DNA from: Gynuella sp050296195
Lineage (GTDB): Bacteria; Pseudomonadota; Gammaproteobacteria; Pseudomonadales; Natronospirillaceae
Direction: 5' to 3' (one strand)
Assembly: GCF_050296195.1 (NCBI RefSeq)
Contig: NZ_JBNKRB010000057.1
Length of the DNA: 64,000 nucleotides
The notes beneath the pieces are model-generated. The model saw nothing but the letters and a program-made list of their open reading frames with translations, made no database searches and was not told where the DNA came from. Positions 51,088 to 58,801 of this stretch are shown here, one piece after another. Made by a program: the position numbers and the translations under genes. How positions within the stretch are numbered: the stretch's first letter is position 1; every line of letters starts with the position of its first letter.

Positions 51088-51115
51088 GGCAGAGTGTCGA
51101 AAAAGACGCTCTGCC
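51088..51115 (+). terminator. Probable terminator after chrA
   Basis: Arms GGCAGAGTGTC and GACGCTCTGCC pair over 11 bases with one G-T wobble around GAAAAA. The tail is TGTTTCC, only partly T-rich. Confidence 0.65.
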
Positions 51116-51277
51116 TGTTTCCATCCCAGATAGCCACCCGCTTGCTGCACAAATCAGTACATTCCATGTCGTTTCACAACCAGCGCTTAAGAGTCAGCTT
51201 TTTAAGCCGAATTCCTGTATTTCATGGCGCTATCCATTAACATGACCAGAATAGTTTTCGAATACCCAGGAGAGTAC

Positions 51278-52996
51278 ATGTTTCGCTTGCCGTTTTTATC
51301 AATCCTGTTTATCTGGCTGGCCGGCTGCAGTGGCACGACGATTCAACCTGCTACAATTGACCCGAAGACAATGCTGGGAAAAGAACAGGGACTGGTCGTT
51401 CTTGAAGTGGTAAATAACACCCACCGTTTATCAGAAAAACATAACGGTTGGACAGAAGTCATCGCGCTCAGAGTCGATCCCCTGGATGCTGCCCGACAGG
51501 ATGTACAGCAAGCTGCCGAAGAGGCAGACGAAACCTATGATCCGGAACAGGTGAAATGGAAGCCGGATGTGTATTCTCTGACACCGGCCAAAGAAGGTAC
51601 TCAGACCAGCCAGCTGTTTGTCGGCAGTCTGCCTCCCGGTGACTATATGATCTCCAGACTATTCAGTTACGACGGAAACTCAGATGTCACCATGTGGATC
51701 TCCATGCCGGTCATGCAAGCCAGTGGTCTGTTCCACGTCAGCAATGGTACCGTCAGCAATCTCGGAACACTGGTCTTTCAGCCTCTGTCCAATATCGAAA
51801 AAACCGCATTCTGGGAGTGGCGTTCATCAGACAAAGGCTTTGTCACCCGCTTACCCGAACAGACGGATCTCCACAACTTCGTCTTTACCAAGTACCCGGA
51901 ATACAGGTCCACTTTTCAACCTGACAATAACGCCTGGAACCCGGATGCGCTGGATAACCTGCGCAACCAATTGGCCTCATTGGTCAAACAAAATGCTTAC
52001 GCCAGTCAGGCCGTCAGGCTGAACCAGTCAGACCAGCGTGCTCTGCTTGGCAAACTCGGTCAACTTAAAATAATTGATCAGGATAACCATTGGAACAGTT
52101 TCAGTCTGCCCACCAATGATCAGTTGAACGCAATACTGGAGACGGATCAAGGACTGATCGTTGGTAGTGAGCGTGGTCAGCTGTTTACACTGATGCCGGA
52201 TCGAAGTTGGTTCAGCAGTCATCCAGTCCCCCGTACAGAAGCTATCGTCTGGTTAGGCTCATCTCCGGATACTCACTTTGCTCTGACCCGGTCTGATCAA
52301 AACTACTACGTATATCAGTTTACTGATGTTCAGGAGGCATGGGAGCAGGTAAACCATTTCGTTGCCCCAGCGTCCACTGGCATGGAAGAAAAAGTGTCGG
52401 CGTTTATCGGTAGCGACGATATCCTCCATATCATCAGTCACAACAAGCACTACCGTTATCATCAGTCCGAAAAAAGCTGGGACTCACAACCCAGCCCGGC
52501 AATCTGGAATGTTCAAAAACTGAAAGACGGCACATTGACGGGCAACAAATTTGCTCTCATGGGCCTGCAAGCCACTCAGGTCATTAGCGTGGACGACGGC
52601 ATCAGTTGGCAGAAAATCAGTCGCAGCACGACTGGACAAAGCAATAGTAAGGCGAAAGTCAGTCCAGTTGCCATACTCGAAAACGGCCTGGTTGTCACCT
52701 CCGGAAAACCCTATTCTGCTCGTCTGGATAGTACGCAGCGGTTTATACTGACATCCTCAAAAGCAGACGTGCAAAAACGCAACAGCTGGCAATCTCATTA
52801 CCCGATTTATCCCTATTGCCAAACCTTAATACCACAACTGACTAACGCCAATACGCTGTTTTTTCTATGCAGCGATGGAAGCATTGTCAGCACTCCAGAC
52901 CTGGGCAAAAGCTGGCAGACCGAAATGAATATTGATTTAAACGCGATGCTTAAAACATATACAGGGCTGCTCAACTCGCTGAAGCAAACAGAATAG
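51278..52996 (+). CDS. Outer-membrane-type lipoprotein with predicted beta-propeller
   Basis: The 572-residue lipoprotein begins MFRLPFLSILFIWLAGCSG with lipobox Cys17 followed by Ser-Gly, which favours the outer membrane. The N-terminal 160 residues look like a beta domain (VVLEVVNNTHRLSEK, GDYMISRLFSYDGNSDV). Residues about 270-560 have repeated strand-turn patterns with Asp-box-like ends (ISVDDGISWQKIS, STPDLGKSWQTEM), as in BNR/sialidase-like propellers. There is no known family. The start is ATG 51278 with AGGAGAG upstream; an earlier in-frame ATG at 51224 would add 18 residues before the signal. It is the last clear gene of the plus-strand run. Confidence 0.8.
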   Translation: MFRLPFLSILFIWLAGCSGTTIQPATIDPKTMLGKEQGLVVLEVVNNTHRLSEKHNGWTEVIALRVDPLDAARQDVQQAAEEADETYDPEQVKWKPDVYSLTPAKEGTQTSQLFVGSLPPGDYMISRLFSYDGNSDVTMWISMPVMQASGLFHVSNGTVSNLGTLVFQPLSNIEKTAFWEWRSSDKGFVTRLPEQTDLHNFVFTKYPEYRSTFQPDNNAWNPDALDNLRNQLASLVKQNAYASQAVRLNQSDQRALLGKLGQLKIIDQDNHWNSFSLPTNDQLNAILETDQGLIVGSERGQLFTLMPDRSWFSSHPVPRTEAIVWLGSSPDTHFALTRSDQNYYVYQFTDVQEAWEQVNHFVAPASTGMEEKVSAFIGSDDILHIISHNKHYRYHQSEKSWDSQPSPAIWNVQKLKDGTLTGNKFALMGLQATQVISVDDGISWQKISRSTTGQSNSKAKVSPVAILENGLVVTSGKPYSARLDSTQRFILTSSKADVQKRNSWQSHYPIYPYCQTLIPQLTNANTLFFLCSDGSIVSTPDLGKSWQTEMNIDLNAMLKTYTGLLNSLKQTE

Positions 52997-53022
52997 CGCT
53001 CTGCCAGCTGATCACTGGAAAA

Positions 53023-53049
53023 GGGTTCTCATGGCCATTATGAGAACCC
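53023..53049 (+). terminator. Hairpin after the lipoprotein gene
   Basis: Perfect 10-base arms GGGTTCTCAT and ATGAGAACCC with a 7-base loop, 26 bases past the stop codon. No T-run follows. Confidence 0.55.
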
Positions 53050-53605
53050 ATAAAGCTGGTGCAAATCGCCTCCGGCTCACGCTGGACTGACAACCTGTTT
53101 GGCAAACCACGATAAGGATATTTATGAAGGCTCTATGACGGATGATTTCCATAAGCAGCCGCTGTTTTTTTGCGCCTCTGGTCAATCTCCCCTCAACCGG
53201 GCCAAGATAACAACAGATATATCAAACAGAAGACGACAGGATATAACTTCGTCGCTGGTGATGGCGCCGTGTTAAATGATGATGCTGAAAAACCAGTGGT
53301 ACCTTTAAGAAAAAACGCCCAAAAGCCTCGCAATGACACAGCATTGAAGATGCAGATATTTATCCTTATCTTCTCTGATACCGGTTCAGTCGGCATAAAC
53401 AACCACAAGATTAATAACTCCACATCCAAATGGAATAGCAATAACACACGAAAAATTCAAACCAAAAGAAATGAGTAATACTTCTCATATTTATTTGATA
53501 TTCTCAACGCCCGTTGAAGCGCTCTTTTGTCACGAATTCTCTAAAGCCACTTCTGTAGTCACCACTCGTTACTTTCTAAATGTATAACCTTTTCAAGGAA
53601 AAACC
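53050..53605. other. Intergenic stretch, nothing recognised
   Basis: About 550 bases. A plus-strand frame at 53170-53478 (102 codons) has a TTG start, no ribosome site and a low-complexity Asn/Lys-rich tail, so I do not call it a gene. The end of the stretch holds the leader of the next gene (AAGGAAAAACC before its ATG). Confidence 0.5.
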
Positions 53606-54994
53606 ATGAGATATTTCTCCTGCATGGGAGCGCTATTGATAGCTTCCTGCTACATCATATTGCAATCCACTTATTCTTATGCCACTCCACCACTGATCCC
53701 TGACTTCTCTACTGGCAAGCTACTGACGAACAAACCTATCAACACCGAATCTCGAACGACGATCGATAGAATAAGGAAAAACATTTATCAGGAACTCAGA
53801 CATAACCCGGCCGAATTACGTAAACAAACCAGTCAACTAGCTGAATCAGCTGACCCTCTAATGTACAACATTAATTTAGGAAACCAGTACATTGATGTCC
53901 TGACAGCAGATGCGCCCGAGCACTGGTATTTATTCAGTTCAGCAGAAGCAGGAAAAGTAACGGTGTTTGCTTCCAATATTCCGGAGGCCGTTACATACAA
54001 AGTCTTTCTTTTCAGCAAGCCACTTGGAGCATCGGCTTCAGAATATGTATCACAAGGCGCTTCAACCACAATAAGAGCTGCCCATCAGCAGATCAGTGCA
54101 GTCAACTCTGACAAACGCGACTACATTATGGTTGTTGTCGCTGAAGATACGGTATCCAGTGAAAGTTTTAATATTGGCACTGTATTTTCCACAGAATATG
54201 ACGCAAATGAACCAAACGACAGCTTCTCTCAAGCCACCGAAGTTGAGGCCATGAGCGACATTACCGCAGCCCTGGATAACAACTACGACATTGATATATT
54301 CAAATTTACCCAGTCAACACAAAAGAACGTGGTGATTTCGATCACTGGTGGAGACTACAATGCAATTCTTTTTAATGAGAAGGGCCAGAGCTTATATGAG
54401 AAGCCGTTTGAAAGTGACCACGCTTACATCCAGACCCTTCCCGCTGGCAACTACTATTGGGAAGTATACTCACCCACTAATAATGTTATTGCTACCGAAC
54501 CTTATACCTTAAGTACCCACGAATACCTGGCTCAGCTATCGCTTCAAATGGAGACGGATCAATATGGTGGCCATTGGCTAGACTATGGCGATGGGCAGTA
54601 TTTTGCTATATATCAGAGCGCCTATGTAAAAGGGCGGGCAATCAATAAAGAAGGAAAACCACTGGCTGGTGCAAAGCTACAGTTTACTTTATCAAATGGC
54701 ATCGCCAACCTCCCGGATCAGGTTTCCTATACCACCACTGATGAGAACGGATATTATCGGGTAAAAGTCTTATCACCAGCAGGGTATGGCAGAAAGCATT
54801 TTTATGGTCCGGTAATGACCTATTCCTACGACCTATTCAGTTTACAGGTAGCGGTTATATATGGCTCAGGCCAATATAGTGTACCCAGCCTGTTAGTACA
54901 GGAAATTCGAAACTCAGAGGTATCCGCAGAATACACAACAACTCGTAGCGGTTTTATTTATTATGATATCTATAGCATGCGATACCATGGCTAA
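53606..54994 (+). CDS. Secreted protein with PPC-like and carboxypeptidase-regulatory-like domains
   Basis: The 462-residue protein has a signal peptide (MRYFSCMGALLIASCYIILQ, cleavage near SYA). Residues about 195-310 resemble a bacterial pre-peptidase C-terminal beta domain (YDANEPNDSFSQATEVEA, NYDIDIFKFTQ, LPAGNYYWEVYSP). Residues about 340-400 resemble a carboxypeptidase-regulatory-like sandwich (VKGRAINKEGKPLAGAKLQF, TTDENGYYRVKVLSP). No enzyme domain is attached, so it may be a secreted binding or structural protein. A, T and rarer codons are more frequent than in the neighbours, hinting at transfer. Confidence 0.75.
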   Translation: MRYFSCMGALLIASCYIILQSTYSYATPPLIPDFSTGKLLTNKPINTESRTTIDRIRKNIYQELRHNPAELRKQTSQLAESADPLMYNINLGNQYIDVLTADAPEHWYLFSSAEAGKVTVFASNIPEAVTYKVFLFSKPLGASASEYVSQGASTTIRAAHQQISAVNSDKRDYIMVVVAEDTVSSESFNIGTVFSTEYDANEPNDSFSQATEVEAMSDITAALDNNYDIDIFKFTQSTQKNVVISITGGDYNAILFNEKGQSLYEKPFESDHAYIQTLPAGNYYWEVYSPTNNVIATEPYTLSTHEYLAQLSLQMETDQYGGHWLDYGDGQYFAIYQSAYVKGRAINKEGKPLAGAKLQFTLSNGIANLPDQVSYTTTDENGYYRVKVLSPAGYGRKHFYGPVMTYSYDLFSLQVAVIYGSGQYSVPSLLVQEIRNSEVSAEYTTTRSGFIYYDIYSMRYHG

Positions 54995-55093
54995 AAAGCA
55001 TTGATGCTCTTTTGATTCGATCACGAATCCATGACAGACATTAATCAGATAGCCATATCATCTTAATCAAATAGAAATATCTGAAATCGACAT

Positions 55094-55123
55094 AGCCAGT
55101 GTATGCGCCGTCATTCACTGGCT
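55094..55123 (+). terminator. Probable terminator of the secreted-protein gene
   Basis: Arms AGCCAGTG and CACTGGCT with a 14-base loop are followed by TATTGTATATTTTG. It lies about 100 bases past the stop. The remaining bases to 55473 show no gene. Confidence 0.5.
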
Positions 55124-55473
55124 TATTGTATATTTTGAGATCTTTTGATCCAGCTATCGGCAAATATACAACCGCCATAGGTTCCATGATCTGGTATGTA
55201 GTACGCATACGGAAGGACCATGATCACTGAGTCAGGAAAGGGTGGTGAATGGCATAAACAACACATAACCACGGGTTATCAGACAATAAAACAGGCACTT
55301 TTACGCCCGGAAACCAGTCAACCGATTTTTTTTATATCTGGAATACTCATCACGGGGATGCCGTTCGATAATTAGGCAAAAACAGCACATACCCTCATTG
55401 AAAGTCAGCATTCAATCACGAAAAAATGTCATTCATTCAGAGAATAAATCGGTTAAACAAGGTTCCGTTAAAC

Positions 55474-55830
55474 TTAATCACTCCAGATATGTTCCGCCAT
55501 TTTTTGGTATTCCCTTCTATCCTCTTGGTCCAGGTTTTCCGGATCACAAAAATATAATTCAGGTAACCCTTCACTTCTAAGAACACGTTCAAACGGTTCA
55601 TATCTGTCAGGATGTTCACGACGTTTGGTTTCCCGCCGGCATTTACCAAATGGAGCAGCACATCCACCGTTGGGGAATATAATGCGTTCCGTAGAATTAA
55701 CCGCTTCTTCAAAAGAACCGTATTTTTTATCAGACAAATCAGCAGCTGCTCCTGGCGGACACCAGCAAAAACAATAATGCCTGGGACATTCATTCAAAGG
55801 AGGTCTGGAATGTATTTTCCACTTTTTCAT
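55474..55830 (-). CDS. Cys-rich small hypothetical protein
   Basis: This 118-residue protein is not recognised. The N-terminal 30 residues carry a Cys cluster (ECPRHYCFCWCPPG) and two further Cys lie at GGCAAPFGKC, a pattern that could bind a metal such as zinc. The rest is highly charged and helical (FEEAVNSTERIIFPNGG, RREHPDRYEPFERVLRSEGL, ENLDQEDRREYQKMAEHI). Charge pattern and codon structure make this frame more credible than the overlapping minus-strand frame at 55437-55793. There is no signal peptide. Neighbouring bases on both sides are AT-rich and gene-poor, so this may be an imported accessory gene. Confidence 0.55.
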   Translation of the reverse strand: MKKWKIHSRPPLNECPRHYCFCWCPPGAAADLSDKKYGSFEEAVNSTERIIFPNGGCAAPFGKCRRETKRREHPDRYEPFERVLRSEGLPELYFCDPENLDQEDRREYQKMAEHIWSD

Positions 55831-56159
55831 AGGATTATTTTAGTTAACATCTAAATAACAGGTGAAATAGGCTTCAGTGAGTTTTTAATTTGGTGCATTT
55901 CTTACAATAGTTGCTTATCTGCACAAACTCTGCACCTGGCCGTGCGACATGCCCGATGGATTGCTTGACCCCTCAGAGCAGCAACAACGACATAAAGACC
56001 CATTTAAAATGGTCTTCTATCGTACTATTTTTACATGACAGTTCGTATTGACCGGCAAACTCTTACTAGCGTTCTGCATTTTATATGCCCATCCACAGGC
56101 AATATGATTCTCAGAACTTCGAACATTTCCATGCTCACTTTATCTCATTGCATCATTAG
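55831..56159. other. AT-rich stretch before MITE copy C
   Basis: About 330 bases with no credible gene or hairpin. The TTAG at 56156-56159 is the left target duplication of the mobile element. Confidence 0.5.
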
Positions 56160-56318
56160 GGAACTTCTGGAAAATGGTCTAATTTTTGCGCAAGACGTTG
56201 TCAGTTCCATCTGTAGGCGGCGCCCTCTCGAATCCTCGTTTACTCAAGTAAACTGCGATTTTGCGAGGTTGCTTCCTTGCCTACTGCACTAAAAGGATTC
56301 CTATTTTTCAGAGGTTCC
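56160..56318 (+). mobile_element. MITE-like element, copy C, with TTAG target duplication
   Basis: A 159-bp element between TTAG at 56156-56159 and 56319-56322. Terminal inverted repeats are GGAACTTCTGGAAAATGG (left) and GGAACCTCTGAAAAATAGG (right end read inward). The central hairpin GTTTAC-4 bases-GTAAAC is at 56238-56253. It shares GACGTTGTCAG, TTGCTTCCTTGCCT-type and terminal blocks with copy B. There is no open frame of note. Positions 56323-56585 beyond it contain no gene. Confidence 0.88.
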
Positions 56319-56585
56319 TTAGGTGTTTCTTATAATTTTTTTGCTCTTAAGGCCAGTCAAGACCTATTTTTCCGTCTCCTGGCAACATATTTAACATATA
56401 CTTTTAATAATAATTCACTTTTCCGAACCAGAGCAACCCTGATTACTTCAAAACCAACAGTTACTGAAATATCTGGCTGCGTACTACCGAGTCCGCTAAA
56501 GGTATTTGCTATTGAGTATTTTTGCAGATGATTCCAGGTGTGGAACAGGGCGGGAGCAGTATCCACTATTGATCGTTTTTGCCGG

Positions 56586-57092
56586 TTATTCGCCCAGGGC
56601 CTGCCGCAATTCCTTATAGCTGCCATCAATGGATTTATTTGCTGTGTCTATCGTCAATATAGCATTCTGCCATGAATGATATTCCCGACTCAGCACTTGT
56701 GCCCAGTTAGGTAAGGTCAATCCTTGCACATCGGGCATCCGCAGCTCAATCCGTTTTCTATGCTCCACCGGGTCAGAACAGATTATTTCTATATCCACGT
56801 ATTCAGCATCACTGGCATGCGCAATTTCATGCCATTCCATTCTGGTGAGTTTGATTGGATTGCAGGAATCAGCAATCACACTGAGCTGCAGCTGTAAATT
56901 ATCTGCGGCGATACGATACGCCAATCGGTACCCTTCACTGGAAACATCATAATGACAGAGATCTCTGATTCCCTGCTCAATCGTATCAATTCGTAGATAG
57001 ACAGCACCTGTTTCGGCAGCCAGCCGTTGTGCCAAAGTTGATTTGCCAGATCCAGGCAGACCGGAAAAGATGTAGAGAGTAGGTCGCTTCAT
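56586..57092 (-). CDS. P-loop kinase-like ATPase (AAA_33 type)
   Basis: The 168-residue cytoplasmic protein starts with a Walker A loop (YIFSGLPGSGKSTLAQRLA) and continues like small-molecule kinases of the AAA_33/zeta-toxin-like group (GAVYLRIDTIEQGIRD, VIADSCNPIKLTRMEWHEIA, EIICSDPVEHRKRIELR). The DSCNP segment occupies the place of the substrate-binding or Walker B region. Such enzymes phosphorylate various small substrates or act in RNA repair; nothing here points to one. No toxin or antitoxin partner is adjacent; the gene follows the DUF6880 gene by 72 bases on the same strand. Confidence 0.85.
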   Translation of the reverse strand: MKRPTLYIFSGLPGSGKSTLAQRLAAETGAVYLRIDTIEQGIRDLCHYDVSSEGYRLAYRIAADNLQLQLSVIADSCNPIKLTRMEWHEIAHASDAEYVDIEIICSDPVEHRKRIELRMPDVQGLTLPNWAQVLSREYHSWQNAILTIDTANKSIDGSYKELRQALGE

Positions 57093-57164
57093 GGCAGACT
57101 CCCAGGTTTAAACCATGTATTGGTCATCACAGCCTCATCTGCAAGGTAACCTTGGCAGTGTATT

Positions 57165-58577
57165 TTATACTGTCGTTTGTCTGGGCTTATTTGGATACCC
57201 CGCCAGCTCCCAGAAGGAACGTTTACGCCAGTGGGCTGCCTGTAATCGATGAATGTAGCTTTGTGCGTCATCCAGATTTTTGTAATTCGATATGTGCTTA
57301 TCGAGTATCAGCAGTTTTTGAAAATAATCAGCCGCATGCCGGTAAGCTTTGCTCCTACCCTGCTGCAGAACATCGTTGAGTAAACATCGATAACAGGCAA
57401 TACAACCCAACGGATGTTTTTTTTCGTCCAATTGTTCCAGCCAGTTCAGATGCAAACCATAATAGCAATCCGTCAAGGCCTGTTTATTTTTTAGCAACAG
57501 CTTTTCTGCCAGATCGTGATGCCCAACGATAAATGCCATGCTGACGGCATCATGCAGAGCATGAGCGGATTCGGTCCATTTGGGCATTTGTTGATAGAGT
57601 GCTTTTCGTTCTGTTTTATTAGCCACCTTCCAATAATCTTGAAGCGTCAGTGCATTGGGATTTTGTTGAAAGTCTTCGGCCAGATTTTTTTTGAGTGTTT
57701 TCTTGTCTCCCTGCAGCGCCAGAAGAGAGTTACGAAGTTTCTTAAAGCGTAAGGGGTCATCCTTCCAGATCGGTTTATTCAACCAATACCACGCGCGGTC
57801 AAATTCACCAATTGCCAAAGCAAACGCGACCACCTCTTGCAATTGCTGTGTATTAGGGTGCGGACTGAACAGCAGGCAGGATTTTTCGTACAGCTCCATA
57901 TTGCTTAATGCTTCAGCGACAGAGCGCATACCGATACTGGCGTGAGCAGCTTTGAAGTTGTAGCCTTTTTGCCCATTTGTTTTCAGTGCTTTTTTGAGGT
58001 CAGTTTCAAAACGCCAGGCAAGTTGGGTGAGTTCATTTGTCGTTAACAGATCACTGCTGTCACGAATAACATCATCCAATACGCCATAGTCATTAGCGTT
58101 AAAAAAGGACAGTAGTTTTTCTGTCCAATTTTCCGCATCAGCTTGGCGACTGCGAACCTCACAGGCAATCTTCAGCCATTGTGACACAGCTTCCCTGAAA
58201 ACATCCCCCACTTCTCCGTCAGAATCGTCAACCGACTCCAGCGCGGTTGAATGTAACCAGAGGAACTGTTCGGTCGCCTGTAACGCCTGCTGTGGATCCT
58301 GAGGACGTAGTAAATTATCAATATCTGCCAATAGGCTCTGCAGGTATGTTGTATAGCCTTTGCTGCTATAAACATCAAAGAAAGCCGAATCTTCTCGAAA
58401 CTGAGTCAATTGCTGTTGGATAGCTGAAGCCAGTGAATCCCTATCATGACCCTCTGCCGCTGCGGCTAGGTGTCGCTCAATGATTTCATCTATATCACCA
58501 TATATTCCATAGAGCTGATCCACGAGAAACACTAGCTTGGTTTTATTCAGCTTTTTCAGTTCGGCTTCAATACTCAA
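57165..58577 (-). CDS. DUF6880-like helical-repeat protein
   Basis: This 470-residue cytoplasmic protein is almost entirely alpha-helical. It begins SIEAELKKLNKTKLVFLVDQ and has helical repeats with TPR/SWIM-partner character (AFALAIGEFDRAWYWLNKPI, SMAFIVGHHDLAEKLLLKNK, GCIACYRCLLNDVLQQGRSK, YFQKLLILDKHI). This organisation fits the DUF6880 family, large proteins of unknown function often next to SWIM-domain genes. No Zn-binding SWIM motif is seen in the product or nearby. Function is unknown. Confidence 0.7.
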   Translation of the reverse strand: MSIEAELKKLNKTKLVFLVDQLYGIYGDIDEIIERHLAAAAEGHDRDSLASAIQQQLTQFREDSAFFDVYSSKGYTTYLQSLLADIDNLLRPQDPQQALQATEQFLWLHSTALESVDDSDGEVGDVFREAVSQWLKIACEVRSRQADAENWTEKLLSFFNANDYGVLDDVIRDSSDLLTTNELTQLAWRFETDLKKALKTNGQKGYNFKAAHASIGMRSVAEALSNMELYEKSCLLFSPHPNTQQLQEVVAFALAIGEFDRAWYWLNKPIWKDDPLRFKKLRNSLLALQGDKKTLKKNLAEDFQQNPNALTLQDYWKVANKTERKALYQQMPKWTESAHALHDAVSMAFIVGHHDLAEKLLLKNKQALTDCYYGLHLNWLEQLDEKKHPLGCIACYRCLLNDVLQQGRSKAYRHAADYFQKLLILDKHISNYKNLDDAQSYIHRLQAAHWRKRSFWELAGYPNKPRQTTV

Positions 58578-58801
58578 AATGGCACCTGCTCACTAATATT
58601 TTCGGATTAAAAAATAGTAAGCAGATTACACGTGCCGTCAATGGTTTTTCTGACCCCCCTCTATCTGTGAGTTTTACAGAGTTTGCAAAACTTACAAGAT
58701 TCATAATTTGAGGTTCATGGCGATGCCCCTTTCATCGCCTGACTTAGCAACCGGCTTTGAAGATTATCTGCTCGATTACCTACGTCCACCGATAACAGCA
58801 A

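Noticed and set aside
53170..53478. 102-codon plus-strand frame with TTG start
   Set aside because: Low-complexity tail, no ribosome site and no relation to flanking genes.
55437..55793. 118-codon minus-strand frame overlapping the Cys-rich gene
   Set aside because: The frame at 55474-55830 has the more protein-like charge and helix pattern; both cannot be real.
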